Positions 37,210-46,836 of a DNA stretch of 64,000 bases are shown piece by piece. The DNA comes from Cryobacterium melibiosiphilum. Lineage in GTDB: Bacteria > Actinomycetota > Actinomycetes > Actinomycetales > Microbacteriaceae. Positions within the stretch are counted from its first letter, which is position 1. Each line of letters begins with the position of its first letter. Below the pieces are notes generated by a model that was given only the letters and a program-made list of their open reading frames with translations, was not told the DNA's origin and made no database searches. The stretch is from NCBI RefSeq assembly GCF_003602235.1, contig NZ_QZVS01000087.1, forward strand, positions 1 through 64,000, read 5' to 3'. The translations under genes and the position numbers were made by a program.

Positions 37210-38514
37210 ATGGGCACTAACGCAGACGCAGCACAGCAGACCACGGCCGAGGTCGGCACCGAACTCGACCTCACCATCGACAACGTCGCCCACGGCGGAA
37301 TCTTCGTCGCCCGGCACGAGGGCCGCGTCGTCTTCGTCAGCGACACGATGCCCGGCGAACGCGTGCGCGCTCGCCTCACCGAGGCCAATGCGAAGAGCTT
37401 CTGGCGTGCCGAAACGGTCTCCGTGATCGAGGAGGCCCCCGAACGCCAGCCGCACATCTGGGCCGCGTCCGCGCTCGACCGCGACCCGGCCGACCGCGCC
37501 GGCGGAGCCGAGTTCGGCCACATCCACCTCGCGCACCAGCGCGAGCTCAAGCGTCAGGTGCTCGCCGACGCCCTGAAACGCATGGCCAAGGTCGACACCG
37601 ACGCCATCGTCGAAGCCGTACCGGTCGCCCCGAACGCCAGCCCCGGCGACGCGATGGACGGCACCGGATGGCGCACCCGGGTCAGCTTGCACGTCGACAC
37701 CGACGGCACGGTCGGCCCCTACGCCGCCCGCTCGCACAAGGTCATCCCGGTCGCCGACCTGCCCCTCGCCCAGCGCAGCATCGAGATGGCCGCGCCGCTG
37801 GATCGACTGTTCCGGGGCGCGGCCTCCATCGACCTCGTCGCGCCGAGCGTCGGCGACGTGCGCGTGACCGTCGTCACGACGGATGCCCGCGGCAAGCGCG
37901 CGCAAACCCCCCGCCACGTGATCCGCGAGGTCGTCGGCGACCGTGAGTTCCAGCTCGACGCCGCCGGATTCTGGCAGGTGCACGCCCGCGCCGCCGAGAC
38001 CCTCTTCACGGCCGTGCAGGACGTCATCGATCCCGAGCTGTTCGAGCCGAAGGCCGCGAACCTCGACCTCTACGGCGGGGTCGGCCTGCTCGCCGCCGCC
38101 GTCGGAGATCGCTTCGGCAAGAACGTGCGCATCACGAGCGTCGAAAGCGACCCGGAAGCCGTCAATTTCGCGGCGACGAACCTCGCCGAGTGGGTCGGTG
38201 CGACCGCTGAAACCGACCGTGTCGAACGTTTTCTGCAGCGCCTGAAGCGTGAAGCGGATGCCGCCGAGCGCGCCCGCCAGACCGCCGCGACCGTCATCCT
38301 CGATCCCCCCCGTTCGGGCGCGGGCAAGGCCGTCGTCGACCAGCTCGCGTTCCTCGAGCCGGCTCAGATCGTCTACGTGGCCTGCGACCCGGTAGCACTC
38401 GCGCGGGATGTGGCCCTGTTCGCCGGTCACGGCTATGAACTCAAGACATTGCGAGCCTTCGACCTGTTTCCGAACACCCACCACGTGGAGGCCGTTGCAC
38501 TGCTGTCCAAGTAG
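37210..38514 (+). CDS. TrmA/RumA-family RNA (uracil-5-)methyltransferase
   Basis: 434-residue enzyme that transfers a methyl group from SAM to a uracil in tRNA or rRNA. An N-terminal TRAM domain (LTIDNVAHGGIFVARHEGRVVFV) is followed by a Rossmann methyltransferase with LDLYGGVGLLAAAVGDRF, VESDPEAVNFAATN, ILDPPRSGAG, the catalytic Cys in YVACDPVALARD and the late Glu in FPNTHHVEAVALL. The iron-sulfur Cys cluster of RumA is not evident. The ATG at 37210 lies 42 bases from the divergent maf gene. Target base not determinable here. Confidence 0.9.
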   Translation: MGTNADAAQQTTAEVGTELDLTIDNVAHGGIFVARHEGRVVFVSDTMPGERVRARLTEANAKSFWRAETVSVIEEAPERQPHIWAASALDRDPADRAGGAEFGHIHLAHQRELKRQVLADALKRMAKVDTDAIVEAVPVAPNASPGDAMDGTGWRTRVSLHVDTDGTVGPYAARSHKVIPVADLPLAQRSIEMAAPLDRLFRGAASIDLVAPSVGDVRVTVVTTDARGKRAQTPRHVIREVVGDREFQLDAAGFWQVHARAAETLFTAVQDVIDPELFEPKAANLDLYGGVGLLAAAVGDRFGKNVRITSVESDPEAVNFAATNLAEWVGATAETDRVERFLQRLKREADAAERARQTAATVILDPPRSGAGKAVVDQLAFLEPAQIVYVACDPVALARDVALFAGHGYELKTLRAFDLFPNTHHVEAVALLSK

Positions 38515-38563
38515 CTATCGTCGCTATCGTTAAGCACAAACCGAGAAACGAAGGAACACGACC

Positions 38564-39265
38564 GTGATCATGGCAGCAGCAGAGACACCGGTAGAGGTCG
38601 ATCGCCGGGTACGCGTCGGCATCGTCGACGACCACGAATCGGTTCGGCTGGGCCTGAAAGCGGCCTGTGAGAATTCGGGCTTCGAGGTGTTGTACGCCGC
38701 GGCCACCGCTCAGGGCCTCGTTGACGGCCTCGCCGGCCGCCAGTGTGACGTGATCGTGCTCGACCTGTCGCTCGGTGACGGCTCGATCGTGACCGACAAC
38801 GTGCACCTCGTGCAGTCCACCGGCAGCGCCGTGCTCGTGCACAGCATCGCCGACCGGGTCGCCTACGTGCGGGAGGCCCTCGCCGCCGGCGCCGCCGGAG
38901 TCATCCCCAAATCGAGCCCGACGACGACGGTGATGGCGGCCGTCGCATCCGTCGCCCGCGGTGACGTGCTGAACAACCTCGAGTGGGCGACCGCGATCGA
39001 CGCCGACCGCGACTTCGCCAAGGCCCAGCTCGGCCGCCGCGAACGCGACGTGCTGCACCTCTACGCCTCCGGTCTGCCGCTCAAGATGGTCGCCATGCAG
39101 CTCGGCATCGCGCACTCGACCGCGCGCGAATACCTCGACCGCATCCGCGTGAAGTACGTCGAGGTTGGCCGCCCCGCTCCGACCAAGGTCGACCTGCTGC
39201 GCCGCGCCGTGGAAGACGGCATCCTGCCCGGCCTCGACGCCGACCTGGGCGACGGCCGTGTCTAA
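38564..39265 (+). CDS. NarL/LuxR-family response regulator
   Basis: 233-residue two-component regulator. The receiver domain has VGIVDDHESVRLGL with the acidic pair, the phospho-acceptor Asp in CDVIVLDLSLGDGS and the Lys in GVIPKSS. The C-terminal LuxR-type HTH spans LGRRERDVLHLYASGLPLKMVAMQLGIA and STAREYLDRIRVKY, so phosphorylation probably lets it bind DNA as a dimer. The start is GTG 38564 (ATG 38570 is also possible). It overlaps the kinase gene by eight bases, and a third membrane protein follows: a three-gene signalling operon. Confidence 0.93.
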   Translation: MIMAAAETPVEVDRRVRVGIVDDHESVRLGLKAACENSGFEVLYAAATAQGLVDGLAGRQCDVIVLDLSLGDGSIVTDNVHLVQSTGSAVLVHSIADRVAYVREALAAGAAGVIPKSSPTTTVMAAVASVARGDVLNNLEWATAIDADRDFAKAQLGRRERDVLHLYASGLPLKMVAMQLGIAHSTAREYLDRIRVKYVEVGRPAPTKVDLLRRAVEDGILPGLDADLGDGRV

Positions 39266-40601
39266 TCCGACCGGTGCCGTGACCGGTGCCGGGCCGCTTG
39301 GCGCCTCGAACGGCGGGCCACCGACCGGATCCCTGTTCACCGGCCCGCTGCCGACGGGCGCCACGAGCACCGGCGAACAACAGCGCAACCCGATCAGTCG
39401 GGCGCAGATCGAGACCGTGCTGTACCGCTCGGTCGCGGGCGTGTCCCTGATCTTCGCCCTGCAGTCCGTTCCGGCGATGCTCGCACAGTTCGGCGAACGC
39501 AGACCGGTGGGCGCCTTCCTTGTCGGGCTGGCCCTCGCCCTGTCGATCCTGTCGGTCGTGATCGCGACCCTGGTGCGCAGGGGGGTGCGCACGACCACCA
39601 CGATTGTCGCGTCGGTCTACGTGCTGGCCCTCGTGGCCTGGCCGTTCCTGATGCTCGACCGGGATGCCGTGCTCGATGGCAAGCCGTGGATCTGGTACCT
39701 CTGTACCGTCGCGACGTCCTGCGCGGCGATCGCCTTTCCGCTGCGCTGGGCAGCGATCTACACGGTCGTGATCCCCGTGATGTACGGCATCGTGCGCATC
39801 CTGCCGGCGGGCGGCCAGGCCGAACTGGCCCTCGCCCTGCTCGACGTCGTCTACGCCTCGCTCCTCGGCGCCGTCGTGCTGATCATCATCTACATGCTGC
39901 GGCAGGCGACCGAGGCGGTCGACGTGGCCCAGAGCAACGCCCTGCAGAAGTACGCCCTGGCGGTTCGCCAGCACGCGACGGAGGTCGAGCGGGTCGAGGT
40001 CGACTCGATCGTGCACGACACCGTGCTCGCCACCCTGCTCTCGGCCGCCGGCGCCCACACGCCCAAAGGGGCCGAGCTCGCCGCGACCATGGCGCGCAAC
40101 GCGATCGCCCGGCTCGATGAGGCCGGGGCTGAGCCGACGGATGACGTGGGTCGCGTTCCCTTCTCCCGGCTGGCCGGGCGCATCCGCCAGGCTGCCGGTG
40201 CCTTGGCCTGCACCTTCACGGTGACGGAGAAGACCATCGAGCCGCTCACGATGCCCGAGCAGGCGAGCGAAGCCCTGTACTCCGCGACCGTGCAGGCGAT
40301 GGTCAACAGCATGCAGCACGCCGGCCCGATAGATGGCTCCCTCGGACGCACCGTGACGATGGGCGCCACCCTGATCGGCGGCGCCACCATCGAGATCTCC
40401 GACGCGGGCGTCGGCTTCGACCTCGCGTCCGTGTCCAGCGGGCGGCTCGGCCTGCGCCTGTCCATCCAGGGGCGGGTCGAGAGCGCCGGCGGTACCGCCG
40501 AAGTACGGTCGAGTCCCGGCCGGGGCACGACGATCGCCATTCACTGGCCCACTCCCGTCCTGGGTGCCGACCTGGACGCCCAGCACGGGGCATCCGCATG
40601 A
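39258..40601 (+). CDS. Membrane sensor histidine kinase
   Basis: 447-residue kinase paired with the preceding regulator. A Gly/Pro/Thr-rich N-terminal ~50 residues is followed by about six hydrophobic spans (residues ~75-240) with almost no external loop, so it may sense a membrane-borne signal. The phospho-acceptor His is probably in DSIVHDTVLATLLSAAG (HisKA_3-like). The ATPase domain has the N-box SATVQAMVNSMQHAG, the G1 box DAGVGFDLASV and the C-terminal SSPGRGTTIAIHWP. The GTG at 39258 inside the end of the regulator gene is the likely start; a later GTG is possible. The stop overlaps the next start (ATGA). Confidence 0.9.
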   Translation: MSNPTGAVTGAGPLGASNGGPPTGSLFTGPLPTGATSTGEQQRNPISRAQIETVLYRSVAGVSLIFALQSVPAMLAQFGERRPVGAFLVGLALALSILSVVIATLVRRGVRTTTTIVASVYVLALVAWPFLMLDRDAVLDGKPWIWYLCTVATSCAAIAFPLRWAAIYTVVIPVMYGIVRILPAGGQAELALALLDVVYASLLGAVVLIIIYMLRQATEAVDVAQSNALQKYALAVRQHATEVERVEVDSIVHDTVLATLLSAAGAHTPKGAELAATMARNAIARLDEAGAEPTDDVGRVPFSRLAGRIRQAAGALACTFTVTEKTIEPLTMPEQASEALYSATVQAMVNSMQHAGPIDGSLGRTVTMGATLIGGATIEISDAGVGFDLASVSSGRLGLRLSIQGRVESAGGTAEVRSSPGRGTTIAIHWPTPVLGADLDAQHGASA

Positions 40602-41623
40602 TCCGGCACCCCCGCGCGCTGATCCTGGCGGTCGCGGCCCTGTTTTCGGTCTATCACGTGCTTCTCGGCGTGTACTCCCTGGCCATGGCGACGGATGCCG
40701 CACCGATCCTGGCCGCCATGGCGCTCTACCTCCTGGCCACGTTCATCAGCCTCTGGCCGACGAGCCCCACGCGGATGCCCCTCGGCCTTGCCCTGTTCAA
40801 CCTCGCCGTCTGCGCCGTCGTGACGCTGCTCGTCACGACCCAGCTCGACCCGACCGCCGACCTCGTTTACGCGACCTGGTATGTGGCCGCCGTCGGAACC
40901 CTGCTCACGATCACGGCCACGCGCAAGCGGCCCGTCGTGGCGTGGCTCGGGTCGGGCTTCCTGGTGGTGCACACCGTGATCTGGGCTGGGTTCGGATCCC
41001 TCGGATCGTTCGGCGTGATCGGCAGCGTTGTCTGGGTCGCCGCCGCTGTGCTGCTCTCCCGTGCCCTCGCAAAGGCCGGGCGGGATGCGCGCCAGTTCGC
41101 TCGTGCCGAGCGGGAGGCCTCACGCTGGCAGGCCGCCCAGGAGGCTCACCTCTACGAGCGCCAGGTGCGTCTCACCTATACGAACCGGATGTCCCTTCCC
41201 ATGCTGCGCCGCATCGTCGACCAGGGCGGCGTGCTCACCGACGACGACAAACTCGAGTGCCGGTATCTCGAGGCGGCGATTCGGGATGAGATTCGCGGTC
41301 GCCGGCTGCTCAACGATGCCGTGCGCGAACAGGTCATGGCCGCGCGGCGCCGCGGCGCGATCGTCACGCTTCTCGATGAGGGCAGCATCGACGAACTCGA
41401 CGGGCAGGTGCTCGACGACGTGCTCAACGAGCTCGCCCGCGCGATCGGGCGTACGAGCGCCGACAAGATCATCGCCCGCACGGCCGCCGACGGGTCAGAG
41501 ACGGCCGTGACGGTGGTCGGCCTGTGCAGTCCGGACCCGAGCGTGAGCGCCCTGGGCCAGGAGTCCTCGGGCGATGAGGTCGACCTGTGGCTTGAGATTC
41601 CGCGCGTGCGCGCGAGTGCCTGA
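40598..41623 (+). CDS. Membrane protein with degenerate kinase-like cytoplasmic domain
   Basis: 341-residue protein I cannot assign to a named family. The N-terminal half has five or so hydrophobic spans (~residues 8-155), then a charged linker rich in Arg/Ala/Glu that may form a coiled coil. The C-terminal domain contains ECRYLEAAIRDEIRGRRLLNDAV and VLDDVLNELARAIGR, which recall the N-box helix of histidine-kinase ATPases. No phospho-His, G1 or G2 box is seen. It is translationally coupled to the kinase (ATGA overlap). It is probably an accessory or decoy partner of the kinase; this is inference. Confidence 0.75.
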   Translation: MIRHPRALILAVAALFSVYHVLLGVYSLAMATDAAPILAAMALYLLATFISLWPTSPTRMPLGLALFNLAVCAVVTLLVTTQLDPTADLVYATWYVAAVGTLLTITATRKRPVVAWLGSGFLVVHTVIWAGFGSLGSFGVIGSVVWVAAAVLLSRALAKAGRDARQFARAEREASRWQAAQEAHLYERQVRLTYTNRMSLPMLRRIVDQGGVLTDDDKLECRYLEAAIRDEIRGRRLLNDAVREQVMAARRRGAIVTLLDEGSIDELDGQVLDDVLNELARAIGRTSADKIIARTAADGSETAVTVVGLCSPDPSVSALGQESSGDEVDLWLEIPRVRASA

Positions 41624-41666
41624 GGCCGCACCTCGGCCGTACCGCCGGACGCACCGCTGGATGCAA

Positions 41667-41696
41667 AAAAGGGACCACCCGAAGGTGGTCCCTTTT
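41667..41696. terminator. Bidirectional terminator after the signalling operon
   Basis: AAAAGGGACCACC and GGTGGTCCCTTTT are exact inverted copies around a CGAA loop, with A residues before and T residues inside the right arm. It lies 43 bases after the membrane-protein stop. Confidence 0.9.
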
Positions 41697-41855
41697 GCTT
41701 TCCGAGCGGAAGCGATAACCCGAATATCGTTTCCCCTCGCCCCCAAACGATTCGCCCGCTTACCCTAGTCGGCGAATGAATGGTGGTGAAACTCTAAGAG
41801 CATCACCGAGCATGTCTATTCTGCGCGTGTCCGCGGCGTTGCACAGTCGGCATTT

Positions 41856-41925
41856 AGGGGGACATGGGTGGGGGACACGCGTGGGCGACACGGGGTGGGG
41901 GACACGAGTGGGGGACACGCGGGGC
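41856..41925. repeat. Short tandem repeat of GTGGGGGACACG units
   Basis: About five imperfect units of 12-14 bases (GGTGGGGGACACGC, GTGGGCGACACGG, GGTGGGGGACACGA, GTGGGGGACACGC) follow one another in the gene-free stretch between the terminator and repeat array 2. No open frame here looks real. Confidence 0.75.
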
Positions 41926-42035
41926 GCGGTCTTCACTCAGGTCCGCCCGTCAGGGGTACGGGCAAGGGCGCCAGGGACGATGCTCGTGGCCTTTTTGGGA
42001 CTGTCGCTCGCTAGGCAACGGTCTGCGGTCCACGA

Positions 42036-42384
42036 AGTGTCAGAGATGGCCCTTTGCAGCCTCTTGCAGCCTCTTGCAGCCCTTAGCAGGGCCTTCCGAC
42101 GCCCGGCCATCGCGTTGTCATGGGGCATTCTCTGACATCTCGTGGGCGAAGTGTCAGAGATGGCCCCTTCAGCTGCGAATTGGCTCACCAGGTGTCACAG
42201 AACGCCCCTTGAACGCGATTCATGGGGCCTTCTGTGACACCTCACGCGGGTCAAGGGGCCATCTGTGACACCTCGTGAGCGAAGTGTCAGAGGTGGCCCC
42301 TTGGGGTGTGCGGCACGGCCGCGAGATGCCAAAATCTGCCCCTGGCGGGATGCGGCATCCGCGAAGTGTCAGGGGTGGCCCCTT
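42036..42384. repeat. Array 2 of palindromic half-site repeats (about eight copies)
   Basis: Same ~20-bp unit as at 25627-25970. Forward copies (AGTGTCAGAGATGGCCCCTT-like) lie near 42036, 42150, 42191, 42283 and 42365. Reverse copies (GGGGCATTCTCTGACA-like) lie near 42122, 42223 and 42255. Inverted pairs with CTCGTGGGCGA-type loops are at 42122-42169 and 42255-42302. It fills most of the 41700-42447 gap before the carboxylase epsilon gene. Confidence 0.85.
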
Positions 42385-42447
42385 GGGCTGCACAACCTCG
42401 CCGACGACGTGGCGCAGAACGCCCGTGCGGGCCTGGCAATCACGGGG

Positions 42448-42729
42448 TCAGGCGCTGAAGCTCCGCCACTGGCCGGGGCCGGGGTGAAGCGGCGTGCGAA
42501 TCGAGCGGGTGCTGCGCTGCCAGGCGCTCTGCCCGCGCGCGGGCGCGGTGCGGCTGCCGTCGGACTCTTCCTGCAGCAGACCCTGAAGCACCGCCGTGAC
42601 AGCGGATGCCTCCATCGCCGTCACATTGCGGCTGACGAAGATGATCTCGGCCGGGTCGATGCCGGGGGCTGGCGGGGCTGCCGCCGGGGCGGGCACATCC
42701 GCTGGCGCAGAAGGTGTGGACTCTGTCAT
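42448..42729 (-). CDS. accE: Acyl-CoA carboxylase epsilon subunit
   Basis: 93-residue protein. An Ala/Pro-rich start is followed by IIFVSRNVTAMEASAVTAVL and the C-terminal SAWQRSTRSIRTPLHPGPGQWRSFS. This pattern (R-x-x-R-x-P then G-x-W) is the conserved tail of actinobacterial carboxylase epsilon subunits, which help hold alpha and beta chains together. The ATG at 42729 is nine bases after the stop of the beta-chain gene, the standard arrangement. Confidence 0.85.
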   Translation of the reverse strand: MTESTPSAPADVPAPAAAPPAPGIDPAEIIFVSRNVTAMEASAVTAVLQGLLQEESDGSRTAPARGQSAWQRSTRSIRTPLHPGPGQWRSFSA

Positions 42730-42738
42730 GATGCCGCC

Positions 42739-44343
<1,605 letters not shown>

Positions 44344-44395
44344 ACCTGTAACCCTACCAACCCGAGTTCGACGAGAATTCGGCGAGAATGAAGGC

Positions 44396-45322
44396 ATGGA
44401 ATTCGCCCTCAGCCGCGCCCTCGTGCACCGCAATGCCGCCCGCTTCGAATACCTCGCCGAAGCCGGGTCAACGAACACGGTGCTGGTCGGCTATGCGGCC
44501 GGTTCCGCCGCGCCGGCGACGGATGCCCCGGCCGGCACCGCCGCGCCCCTCGCCGCCGCCTGGCCCGAGCTCTCGGTCGTCGTGACCGACAACCAGACCC
44601 GCGGCCGCGGACGTCTCGGCCGCACCTGGATGGCCCCCACCGGCAAGTCGCTGGCCATCTCGGTGCTCCTGCGGCCTGCCACCGCGGCCCGAGCAGCGCT
44701 GCCGCCCGAGCGGCTCGGCTGGTTTCCGCTGCTCGCCGGCGCCGCCATGACCCGGGCGGTGCGCGCACTCGTGCAGGCGAGCGAGGTGCCCGTCACCGAC
44801 CAGCGTGAACCCGAGAATCCCGCCCACGAGGTCACCCTCAAGTGGCCCAACGACGTGCTGATCGACGGCTACAAGGTGTCCGGCATCCTCTCGGAGCTGT
44901 TGCCGAGCTCGGGCGGCCCGTCCGGCGGCTCCACGGGCAGCGGCATCGTGATCGGAGCCGGCCTCAACGTCTCCCTCGACGAACACGACCTGCCCACCCT
45001 CACCTCGACCTCGCTGCTGCTCGTCACCGGCACCGACCCGAACCCCGACGCCGTGCTCGCCGCCTACCTGACCGAACTGTTCACCCTGTACCGCGATTTT
45101 CTGGCAGCGGATGCCGACCCCCTCACGAGCGGACTCCTCGCCGAGGTCACCCGGCTGTGCGGCACCATCGGCTCCGTGGTGCGGGTCGAACTGCCCGGGG
45201 GCGCCGACCTGATCGGCACCGCGACCGGCATCGACGAACTCGGCCGGCTGATCGTCGCCGACCAGGTCGACGGCGAACCGATCGCCGTGAGCGCCGGCGA
45301 TGTGACCCACCTGCGCTACTGA
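44396..45322 (+). CDS. birA: Biotin--[acetyl-CoA-carboxylase] ligase BirA
   Basis: Attaches biotin to the carboxylase Lys in the EAMKM site of the alpha chain. 308 residues. The biotinyl-AMP loop is [18 protein letters not shown], followed by [12 protein letters not shown], the [18 protein letters not shown] catalytic region and a C-terminal domain (residues ~260-308). No N-terminal HTH is present, so it is a ligase only and not a biotin repressor. The ATG at 44396 has GAGAATGAAGG upstream. It is divergent from the beta-chain gene. Confidence 0.94.
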   Translation: MEFALSRALVHRNAARFEYLAEAGSTNTVLVGYAAGSAAPATDAPAGTAAPLAAAWPELSVVVTDNQTRGRGRLGRTWMAPTGKSLAISVLLRPATAARAALPPERLGWFPLLAGAAMTRAVRALVQASEVPVTDQREPENPAHEVTLKWPNDVLIDGYKVSGILSELLPSSGGPSGGSTGSGIVIGAGLNVSLDEHDLPTLTSTSLLLVTGTDPNPDAVLAAYLTELFTLYRDFLAADADPLTSGLLAEVTRLCGTIGSVVRVELPGGADLIGTATGIDELGRLIVADQVDGEPIAVSAGDVTHLRY

Positions 45323-45324
45323 CC

Positions 45325-45387
45325 CGCCGAACCGTGAGTTGAGCATCCGTTTTCAGTGAAAACGGATGCTCAACTCACGGTTCGGCG
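45325..45387. repeat. Perfect 31-bp palindrome after birA containing an inverted CGGATGC pair
   Basis: Arms 45325-45355 and 45357-45387 are exact inverted copies around one base. The left arm carries GAGCATCCG and the right arm CGGATGCTC, the genome-wide over-represented word in inverted pairing. No T-tract follows, but TTTTC lies inside the stem. It probably terminates birA transcripts. Confidence 0.85.
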
Positions 45388-45435
45388 CAGCGGGCCGCCT
45401 GCCGCGAAAACGGGCGGGTGCGGTAATAATTGACT

Positions 45436-46119
45436 ATGGGCAGCAACGGCGAGACCAACGGTACGGGCGACACCGGCGTGATGCACCCGAGCAATCCGGG
45501 CAGCCCGTTCGCCGGGCCGCCCGCCGGTCCCGGCCCGGCCCCGTTCGGCGTCAACCAGCCGAGCCGACCCGCCGGCGCGCCGGTGCAGCCCACGCAGGCC
45601 CAGCCGACCGAGACCGTCATCGCCCGACTGCGGCCGAACGCGCGCATCCTGTTCTTTCCGACCCTGGTGCTGTTCTGCATCTGCGGTGTCACCGGCTATT
45701 ACGCCGGAACCTTCGACCAGGACTGGCAGGACGCGGCGCTGCTGATCGGCGCGGCGGCGGCGATCCTCGTGTTGTGGCTGCTGCCGCTCGTCTTCTGGCT
45801 GAACCGCCGCTACACGATCACCAGCCGGCGCATCATCTTTCGGCACGGGTTCTTCGTGCACACCCGGCAGGAGCTGCTGCACACCCGAGGCTACGACGTC
45901 ACCCTGCGCCAGAACTGGTTTCAGTCGGCATTTCGCAGCGGTGACGTATTGATCAATTCGGGGCTGGAGCATCCGCTCGTGCTGAAAGACGTTCCGAACG
46001 GGGCCCTGGTGCAGCAGGTGCTCAACGACCTGATGGAGCAGTCCCGCACGGTGATGGGCTCCCGACGCCAGGAACAGTCGGCGCTCGCCGACGACACCGC
46101 TTTTTGGGCCGCCCGCTAA
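45436..46119 (+). CDS. Membrane protein with PH-like (bPH_2/YdbT-type) domain
   Basis: 227-residue protein. Residues 1-60 are rich in Pro, Gly and Ala and probably disordered. Two close transmembrane spans follow (about 75-95 and 103-122), then a bacterial PH domain with RRYTITSRRIIFRHGFF and QNWFQSAFRSGDVLINSG. Such proteins face the cytoplasm and have no established function. The ATG at 45436 is chosen; a TTG two codons upstream is also open. It is convergent with the GtrA gene, 12 bases apart. Confidence 0.82.
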   Translation: MGSNGETNGTGDTGVMHPSNPGSPFAGPPAGPGPAPFGVNQPSRPAGAPVQPTQAQPTETVIARLRPNARILFFPTLVLFCICGVTGYYAGTFDQDWQDAALLIGAAAAILVLWLLPLVFWLNRRYTITSRRIIFRHGFFVHTRQELLHTRGYDVTLRQNWFQSAFRSGDVLINSGLEHPLVLKDVPNGALVQQVLNDLMEQSRTVMGSRRQEQSALADDTAFWAAR

Positions 46120-46131
46120 CAGCCGCGCGGG

Positions 46132-46674
46132 TCAGTCGCGCGCGGCGGCCAGGCTCTCGGTCGACACGGCGGATGCCGCGGCCGGCGCCACCGGCGCGGC
46201 GCCTCTCCGATGCGGCGCGAAGACCCACCAGCGGTACAGGCTGAACCGGAAAACTGCTCCCAGCGCGAGCCCGATCACATTGCCGGAGATGTTATCGGCG
46301 AGCACACTCGTGAAGCCGAGCACGTAGTGCGACACCCAGAGGCAGGCCAGTCCGATGCCCATGCCGGCCAGGCTCACGGCGAAGAACTCGAGGCCCTCCC
46401 GCACGGTGTGGTCCTGCCGGTTGGCGCTGAAGGTCCAGAGCCGGTTGCCGATCCAGTTCACCAGAATGGCCAGCAGGGTGGAGATGATTTTCGCGTAGAT
46501 CGGGCCGGCGTGCACCTGATCGGAGTCGAGGATCGTGGTGCGCAGCAGGTTGAAGACGGTCACGTCGACGGCAAAGCCGACAAGTCCCACCGCGCCGAAC
46601 TTGCCGAGCTGGCTCGCGAAGGCGAGCAGGCGGCTGCGGGGGGCATCGGACAAGCTCAGGGGCGCTTTCGACAT
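46132..46674 (-). CDS. GtrA-family membrane protein
   Basis: 180 residues with four hydrophobic spans. The family pattern is GKFGAVGLVGFAVDVTVFNLL in the first span and KIISTLLAILVNWIGNRLWTF in the second. GtrA-like proteins are thought to move polyprenyl-linked sugars across the membrane for glycan decoration. The ATG at 46674 is chosen because the GtrA domain starts soon after; an open frame continues upstream. It is divergent from purK, with a 162-base gap that should hold both promoters. Confidence 0.88.
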   Translation of the reverse strand: MSKAPLSLSDAPRSRLLAFASQLGKFGAVGLVGFAVDVTVFNLLRTTILDSDQVHAGPIYAKIISTLLAILVNWIGNRLWTFSANRQDHTVREGLEFFAVSLAGMGIGLACLWVSHYVLGFTSVLADNISGNVIGLALGAVFRFSLYRWWVFAPHRRGAAPVAPAAASAVSTESLAAARD

Positions 46675-46836
46675 GTACCGTTTTCGGCTAATTGGTAAAG
46701 GATCATCAGTGAGCGAAGATGGGTACTGCCTTCGTCGCAGTTTAGGCCTGTGCGAAGCCACGCCCCTGTACGAAGACAGGCACGGCCTGAATTCTCCCGC
46801 GTGCACCTGAACGCTGGCTCAAAGATTGGTGAACAT

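Noticed and set aside
41776..42268. Small plus-strand ORFs between the signalling operon and accE
   Set aside because: They consist of the G-rich tandem repeats and half-site repeats, with no ribosome site or family pattern.
44396..45322. BirA as a biotin-operon repressor
   Set aside because: There is no N-terminal helix-turn-helix before the ligase domain.
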